Positions 59,389 to 64,000 of a stretch of 64,000 bases of DNA are shown here, piece after piece; within the stretch, counting starts at the first letter, position 1; every line of letters starts with the position of its first letter. Source of the DNA: Rhodoplanes sp. Z2-YC6860. Lineage in GTDB: Bacteria > Pseudomonadota > Alphaproteobacteria > Rhizobiales > Xanthobacteraceae. The notes beneath the pieces are model-generated. The model saw nothing but the letters and a program-made list of their open reading frames with translations. It did not search any database and was not told the DNA's origin. The translations under genes were made by a program, and so were the position numbers. The DNA lies in assembly GCF_001579845.1 (NCBI RefSeq), contig NZ_CP007440.1, positions 4,052,029 to 4,116,028 of the forward strand, in the 5' to 3' direction.

Positions 59389-60585
59389 TCAACCCGCAGC
59401 GGCTTTCGATGTCTCGGTGATGCCGGAGGGCATCGTGCCGGGGAACAGCTCTTTCAATCGCGGATAGACTTCGCGGGCGAACATACGGATGCCGTGCACG
59501 GTGTCGTCGTGTTCGAGGAAGCCGGCCTGGCCCATGATCAGGATCTGGCCGTAACCGCCGACATGGTGCCAGTGCTTCTTGATCTGCTCGAACACCTGGT
59601 CCGGCGTGCCCGCGAACATGGTGCCGGCCTCGATGGCTCCATCGACCGTGCCTTGCTTGGTGCCGAATGCGCTGACGACGTTATGCGCGCCACGCGCAAG
59701 CTGCATGTTCATCGCGACGGGCACGTAGCCCGGCGGGTTGGAGAAATGTAGCGGCACTTTGTTGGCGTTGACGTACCAGAGCAGTTTCTCGGCTCCGGCG
59801 CGGGCCTTGGCCTCGGTGTCACCGACGTAGATCAGCGCCGCATAAGCCAGCCGGTCGATCGGCACGTCCTGGCCGCGGCCGGCTTCCCGCCAGCCGCGCC
59901 GGTAGGCGTCGTAGATGCGCTTGGTCGTGTCGAAGCCTGTGAGGAACGTCGCCTGGATATAGCCATGCGCGCCGACCTGCTGGGCGCCGCTGGTGCTGGT
60001 GGTGCTGACCCAGATGGGCGGATGCGGCTGCTGATAGCAGCGCGGCCAGATGTTGATCGAGCGGTGGTGGAAGAACCGGCCCTCGAAGCTGAACGGGCCA
60101 TCGTGATGGGTCCAGGCCTTCACGATCAGGTCGAGCGCCTCCCAGTGCCGTTCGTTCATCCGCACCGGATTGCTGTTCGCCGGCAGGATTTCATACGGCA
60201 CGCCGCGCACGAAGCCGGCTTCCACCCGGCCGTGTGACAGCACGTCGACCATCGCCATTTCTTCCGCGACCCGAACCGGCTGGCGGCGGTTGGCGATCGG
60301 GTTGCCGAGAATGAGCAGCCGGGCCTTCTTGCTGAGCCGCGCCAGCGCCGCGAGCATCAACGGCGCCGCCGGATCGACGCAGGTCGCGGTCTGATGATGC
60401 TCATTGAGCATGATCTCGACGCCTTCCTCCTCGGCGATCAACCATTCGTCGATGTAACGGTCGTAAAGCGCCGCGCCCTTGGCCGGATCGTAGATGCGAT
60501 TGGGCAATGACACGCGGATCGACGGGTAGGAGTCCTGCGGCGGGAGATACGGATAGGCGGTCTCGCTGAAATGCCAGGCTCTCAT
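59389..60585 (-). CDS. LLM-class flavin-dependent oxidoreductase (luciferase-like)
   Basis: A 398-residue flavin monooxygenase of the bacterial luciferase type. Family segments are EWLIAEEEGVEIMLNEHHQT, RLLILGNPIANRRQPVRVAE, DVLSHGRVEAGFVRG and YGQILIMGQAGFLEHDDTVH. It uses reduced FMN and oxygen on an unknown substrate. It is the last gene of the operon livHM-livG-livF-hydrolase, 12 bp after the hydrolase gene; so its substrate could be brought in by this transporter and cleaved by the hydrolase. Confidence 0.9.
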   Translation of the reverse strand: MRAWHFSETAYPYLPPQDSYPSIRVSLPNRIYDPAKGAALYDRYIDEWLIAEEEGVEIMLNEHHQTATCVDPAAPLMLAALARLSKKARLLILGNPIANRRQPVRVAEEMAMVDVLSHGRVEAGFVRGVPYEILPANSNPVRMNERHWEALDLIVKAWTHHDGPFSFEGRFFHHRSINIWPRCYQQPHPPIWVSTTSTSGAQQVGAHGYIQATFLTGFDTTKRIYDAYRRGWREAGRGQDVPIDRLAYAALIYVGDTEAKARAGAEKLLWYVNANKVPLHFSNPPGYVPVAMNMQLARGAHNVVSAFGTKQGTVDGAIEAGTMFAGTPDQVFEQIKKHWHHVGGYGQILIMGQAGFLEHDDTVHGIRMFAREVYPRLKELFPGTMPSGITETSKAAAG

Positions 60586-60597
60586 GTCGAACTCCGA

Positions 60598-61365
60598 TCA
60601 GGCTGCGAGAAAATTGAGGACGGTCGAGGCGAAGGCCTCCGGCTGTTCCAGATGAGGCACGTGGCCAGCCGCGGCGATGGTGTGCACGCGGGCGTTCGGC
60701 AGCAGCGCCGCGTAGGCCTTCAGATAAGCGTCGGAGACGAGGCCGTCGCTCGCGCCGCGCATGAACAGGGCCGGGCACGTCACGCGATGCAGCCGGTGCT
60801 TCAGCTTGGTGTTGTGCATCCACGGCTCCCATACCATCAGCGCCAATGTCTCGCGGTTGCGGAACATCGCGGCGAGCTGGTCGTCCGACATGCTCTTGGT
60901 GTCGGGGGCCGATCTGGCGGGGTCGTGATAGAGGAGCTTGTCGACGTCGCTCTGCGGCATCGCGAAGATGTCGGGAATGTCGAGCTTGTCGGACGAACCA
61001 GTCTTCACGCCGACCGGGCTCACCATCACCAGCCGCCGCACGCGGTCGGGCACTTTGGTGGCGATCTCGGCCGCGATCCAGCCGCCGATCGAGCAACCGA
61101 CGATGTCGAGGTGCTTCAGGCCGAGCGTGTCGAGCAGTTCGAGATAGATATGCGCGATGTCGTCGATGGAATCGAGCCATTCCGGCAGGCTCGATTTGCC
61201 GAAACCAGGATGTGATGGCGCAATCAGCCGGTGCTTGGCCGACAGCGGTCCAACGAACGGCTGCTGTGGGGCGAAGCCCCCGGCGCTGTGAAGGAAGAGG
61301 ATCGGCGCCCCTTGCCCGGATTCGAAAAGCTCGAGATCGACGTCGGCGACTTTGACGGTTTTCAA
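60598..61365 (-). CDS. Alpha/beta hydrolase
   Basis: A 255-residue hydrolase. The oxyanion HSAGG (26-30), the nucleophile Ser in GCSIGGW, a catalytic Asp in RGASDGLVSD and His in AAGHVPHLEQP are visible. Similar enzymes open ester or C-C bonds in ring-degradation pathways. It lies 21 bp after livF and 12 bp before the LLM gene on the same strand. Confidence 0.88.
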   Translation of the reverse strand: MKTVKVADVDLELFESGQGAPILFLHSAGGFAPQQPFVGPLSAKHRLIAPSHPGFGKSSLPEWLDSIDDIAHIYLELLDTLGLKHLDIVGCSIGGWIAAEIATKVPDRVRRLVMVSPVGVKTGSSDKLDIPDIFAMPQSDVDKLLYHDPARSAPDTKSMSDDQLAAMFRNRETLALMVWEPWMHNTKLKHRLHRVTCPALFMRGASDGLVSDAYLKAYAALLPNARVHTIAAAGHVPHLEQPEAFASTVLNFLAA

Positions 61366-61386
61366 GCGAGCACCTCCCAGACCATG

Positions 61387-62082
61387 TCAGACACTCAAAT
61401 ATTCCCGCAGCACGGTTTCGTTGCTTTCGATCTCGGCCGAGCTGCCGGTGAAGCAGATCTCGCCCTTGTTCATGATGTGATGGCGGTCGCCGACGGCGAA
61501 CGCCGCGCGCAGGTTCTGCTCGACGAGAAGGATTGCGAGACCTTGGTCCTTGAGACCGCGCAGCACCTTGATGATCTCCTCGACGATCATCGGTGCCAAT
61601 CCCTCGGACGGCTCGTCGAGCACCAGCAGGTCCGGGTTGAGCATCAATGCGCGGGCGATCGACAGCATCTGCTGCTCGCCGCCGGAAAGCTGGAATCCGA
61701 GATTGCGTTCGCGGGCTTTGAGAACCGGAAAGAGCTCAAAGATGCGCGGCAGATTCCAGTCGTCGTTGCCGCTGCCCCGGGCAAACACCGTGAGGTTTTC
61801 GCGCACAGTCAGGCTTGGGAAGATGCCGCGCTCCTGCGGCACGAAGCCGACGCCCAGCCTCGACACCGCGTAGGGCGGCAGTGCTCCAATGTCGCGACCG
61901 CTGTAGCGGACGTGGCCGCCACGGGGATGCATGTAGCCCATCACCGTAAGGATGGTTGTGGTCTTGCCAGCACCGTTCCGACCCAGGAGGCATACGACCT
62001 CGCCCTTGCCGACGGTGAGCGAGACGCCGCGGAGCACGTGGCTCTCGCCGTAATAGGCATGAACGCTCTCGAGCTCCAGCAT
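61387..62082 (-). CDS. livF: LivF-type branched-chain amino acid ABC transporter ATPase
   Basis: A 231-residue ATPase. Walker A is GRNGAGKTTTI, the signature LSGGEQQMLSIARAL, and Walker B LLVLDEPSEGLAP. The LivF hallmark MGYMHPRGGHVRYSGRDI and the closing region HHIMNKGEICFTG fit. It energises a LivHM permease. It overlaps livG by one base. Confidence 0.94.
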   Translation of the reverse strand: MLELESVHAYYGESHVLRGVSLTVGKGEVVCLLGRNGAGKTTTILTVMGYMHPRGGHVRYSGRDIGALPPYAVSRLGVGFVPQERGIFPSLTVRENLTVFARGSGNDDWNLPRIFELFPVLKARERNLGFQLSGGEQQMLSIARALMLNPDLLVLDEPSEGLAPMIVEEIIKVLRGLKDQGLAILLVEQNLRAAFAVGDRHHIMNKGEICFTGSSAEIESNETVLREYLSV

Positions 62083-62825
62083 CAGTGCCTCACCCCGAGA
62101 TAGACCTCACGCACGCGAGCATTGGCCTGGATTTCGTCCGGCGTGCCGGTGGCGAGAATTTTCCCGTAATAGAGCACGGTGACGCGGTCGGCGACCGAGA
62201 ACACGACCTTCATGTCGTGCTCGATCATCAGGATGGCGAGGCTGCGCGGCAGGCCAGCAATGAGCTCGATCATCCGCGCGGTTTCGGCTGGCGACATGCC
62301 TGATGTCGGCTCGTCGAGCAGCAGGATTTTCGGATCGCCCGCGAGAGCCATGCCGATTTCGAGCTGACGTTGCTCGCCATAGGAGAGATTGCGGACGGTG
62401 CGGTCGCCGTCGCTGCCAAGATGCACCTGGGCCATCAACTCCTTGGCGCGCGTCATCAGGGCGGCATTGCGGTCAGCCGGCCGAAAGAAGTCCAGCGGCT
62501 TGCCCAGGCGGACTTCAAGCGCAAGCCGCAGGTTCTCGATCACCGAAAGGTTCTGGAACAGATTGTTGCGCTGGAACGTGCGGGCCACCCCCATGCGGCT
62601 GATCCGGTCCGGCGAGTGACCGGTGATATCTGTGCCGTCGACCAGGATATGGCCGGAACTTGGCGCGAGCTGGCCGCCGATCTGATTGACCAGGCTGGTC
62701 TTGCCGGCGCCGTTCGGACCGATGATGACGTGACGTTCGCCCGGTGCGATGTCGAGGTTGACGTCGTCCGTGACGACGAGGCTGCCGAACGAGCGGTTGA
62801 GGTGTTCGATGCGGAGCGCGCTCAT
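62082..62825 (-). CDS. livG: LivG-type branched-chain amino acid ABC transporter ATPase
   Basis: A 247-residue ATPase with Walker A GPNGAGKTSLVNQI, the LivG hallmark GVARTFQRNNLFQNLSVIEN, signature LSYGEQRQLEIGMAL and Walker B ILLLDEPTSGMSP. It partners LivF. The start overlaps the permease stop by four bases (ATGA). Confidence 0.95.
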   Translation of the reverse strand: MSALRIEHLNRSFGSLVVTDDVNLDIAPGERHVIIGPNGAGKTSLVNQIGGQLAPSSGHILVDGTDITGHSPDRISRMGVARTFQRNNLFQNLSVIENLRLALEVRLGKPLDFFRPADRNAALMTRAKELMAQVHLGSDGDRTVRNLSYGEQRQLEIGMALAGDPKILLLDEPTSGMSPAETARMIELIAGLPRSLAILMIEHDMKVVFSVADRVTVLYYGKILATGTPDEIQANARVREVYLGVRH

Positions 62826-64000
62826 GATTTCGCGCTCCTCGTGCGGAGGTGGAGGCCACGGATCGCACCCCAGATGCCGCCGGGGAAGAACATCACGCAG
62901 CAGATGAAGGTGATGCCGATGATGGCGAGCCAGTGCTCGTTGTAGGAGCTCACGACGTTCTTCATCAGCAGGAACACGCCGGAGCCGATCGCGGGTCCGA
63001 TCAGGGTGCCGGCGCCGCCCAGCATGGTCATGATCAGGACGTCACCCGAGGCGGTCCAGTAGAGCGCATCGGCTGAGATGAAGCCGTTGAAAATGGCGTA
63101 GAGCCCGCCGGCGAGGCCGGCGAGCGCGGCCGCAATGGTGAAGGAGAGAAGCTTGTAAGCCAGCGTCGGGTAGCCGATCGCGAGCATGCGCTGCTCGTTT
63201 TCGCGGATGCCGATGAAGACGCGGCCGAGCGGCGCGTTGATCAGGCGGCGCAGCGCCCAGAATACCAGAACGAAGAAGATGAGCGCCATGAAGTACATGG
63301 TGAGCGAGCTCGACAGGTCGAAACCGAAGAAGCTCGGCTTGTCGGCAATCGCGAGGCCATCGGAGCCGCCCGTGACGTCACGCCATTTCAGCGCAATCGA
63401 GAACACCAATTGCGAGAAAGCGAGCGTTAGCATCAGGAACGTGACGCCGCCGGTGCGGACGCAGAACCAGCCGATCAGGCCTGCGGCGAGCGAGGCAAGC
63501 ACCGAGCCCGCCACAACGCCGATCCAGGCATTGATCCCGAACATATTGCCCAGTACGCCGACTGCATAAGCGCCAAGTCCGAAGAATGCGGCGTGGCCGA
63601 GCGACATCAGCCCGGTGAAACCGAGCAGAAGATCGAGGCTCATGGCGAAGATCGCGAAGATGAAAATCTCGGCGATCAGCGTTCTGCCGTAGTCCGAGAC
63701 CGTAAATGGCAGGGCGATCAGAGCAGCGAGCGCGACGAACTCGACAATGCGGGTGCGGTTGGTCGGCGGCACGGGCGTTGTCGAGACAGCGGCCGGAGCC
63801 GCATCGGCATATTTGATGCCGAACAGGCCCTGCGGCCGCACCAGCAGAACCAGAATCATCGTCAGATAAATCAGGAACAGCGCGAGGCTCGGCAGATAGG
63901 CCTTGCCGAAGGTGTCGGCGATGCCGATCACCAGACTGCCGGCAAATGCGCCGCGAAGACTCCCGAGCCCACCGATCACGATGACGATAAACGCCGGGAT
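62822..64000 (-). CDS. Fused LivH-LivM ABC permease (5' end outside window)
   Basis: The frame is open to the window edge, so only the C-terminal part (about 392 residues) is seen. The first 60 residues (IGGLGSLRGAFAGSLVIGIA ... LLVRPQGLFGIKYADAAP) are the end of a LivH permease; after a linker rich in Ala, Thr and Pro (about 60-75 from GTG 63979) the LivM permease follows with LIAEIFIFAIFAMSLDLLLG, LSLGHAAFFGLGAYAVGVL and GIRENEQRMLAIGYPTLAYK. The two permeases are thus one polypeptide, a known but less usual layout. It forms the channel with LivG and LivF. Confidence 0.9.
   Translation of the reverse strand: MPAFIVIVIGGLGSLRGAFAGSLVIGIADTFGKAYLPSLALFLIYLTMILVLLVRPQGLFGIKYADAAPAAVSTTPVPPTNRTRIVEFVALAALIALPFTVSDYGRTLIAEIFIFAIFAMSLDLLLGFTGLMSLGHAAFFGLGAYAVGVLGNMFGINAWIGVVAGSVLASLAAGLIGWFCVRTGGVTFLMLTLAFSQLVFSIALKWRDVTGGSDGLAIADKPSFFGFDLSSSLTMYFMALIFFVLVFWALRRLINAPLGRVFIGIRENEQRMLAIGYPTLAYKLLSFTIAAALAGLAGGLYAIFNGFISADALYWTASGDVLIMTMLGGAGTLIGPAIGSGVFLLMKNVVSSYNEHWLAIIGITFICCVMFFPGGIWGAIRGLHLRTRSAKS

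Overview
The window is chromosomal DNA from a high-GC alphaproteobacterium of the order Hyphomicrobiales (Rhizobiales), most like the Bradyrhizobium / Rhodopseudomonas / Xanthobacteraceae side. The evidence is the lpxD-acpXL-fabF group for very-long-chain lipid A, orphan Bug/TctC binding proteins, ATG-overlapped ku-ligD, small proteins typical of that group, palindromic intergenic repeats, alphaproteobacterial SOS boxes (GAAC-N7-GAAC) and stress sigma factor EcfG promoters (GGAAC-N16-CGTT). The genus is inference.

Layout. 1-1.9 kb: a Rieske protein, a DUF1508 protein and a secreted protein. 2.0-3.8 kb: an AT-rich retron-like defence module, made of a reverse transcriptase fused to a trypsin-like protease, with a candidate msr-msd RNA and promoter just upstream, placed directly after uvrA. 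3.8-10.5 kb: uvrA diverges from ku-ligD (bacterial NHEJ); an SOS box faces uvrA and an EcfG promoter faces ku. 10.5-17.5 kb: an esterase, then many small uncharacterised proteins with an orphan hflC and a transglutaminase-like gene. 17.5-25.5 kb: a porin-like outer membrane protein, ssb with an SOS box, an SDR-DoxX protein, a YcnI/CopCD copper set, a cold-shock gene and marC. 25.8-36 kb: gyrA, then a minus-strand run of orphan solute-binding proteins with a periplasmic ankyrin protein. 36-45 kb: an FAD monooxygenase, lpxD-acpXL-fabF, coaD, two cyclophilins, queA-tgt. 45-51 kb: two tandem Tat-exported molybdenum hydroxylase pairs. 51-55.7 kb: a gene-poor stretch with tRNA-Lys, small proteins, a frameshifted CBS-domain gene and another TctC protein. 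55.9-59.3 kb: hsp20-lon and a small secreted protein. 59.4-64 kb: an LLM flavin oxidoreductase, a hydrolase and a branched-chain amino acid type ABC transporter with a fused LivH-LivM permease cut by the window end.

The order uvrA ... ssb ... marC-gyrA ... coaD-ppi-queA-tgt looks like a conserved rhizobial backbone into which cargo has been inserted. DNA repair dominates the left part (uvrA, ku, ligD, ssb, gyrA), with two kinds of damage/stress promoter visible. The most notable system is the RT-protease retron at 2.0-3.8 kb. No transposase, integrase, CRISPR array or rRNA was seen.
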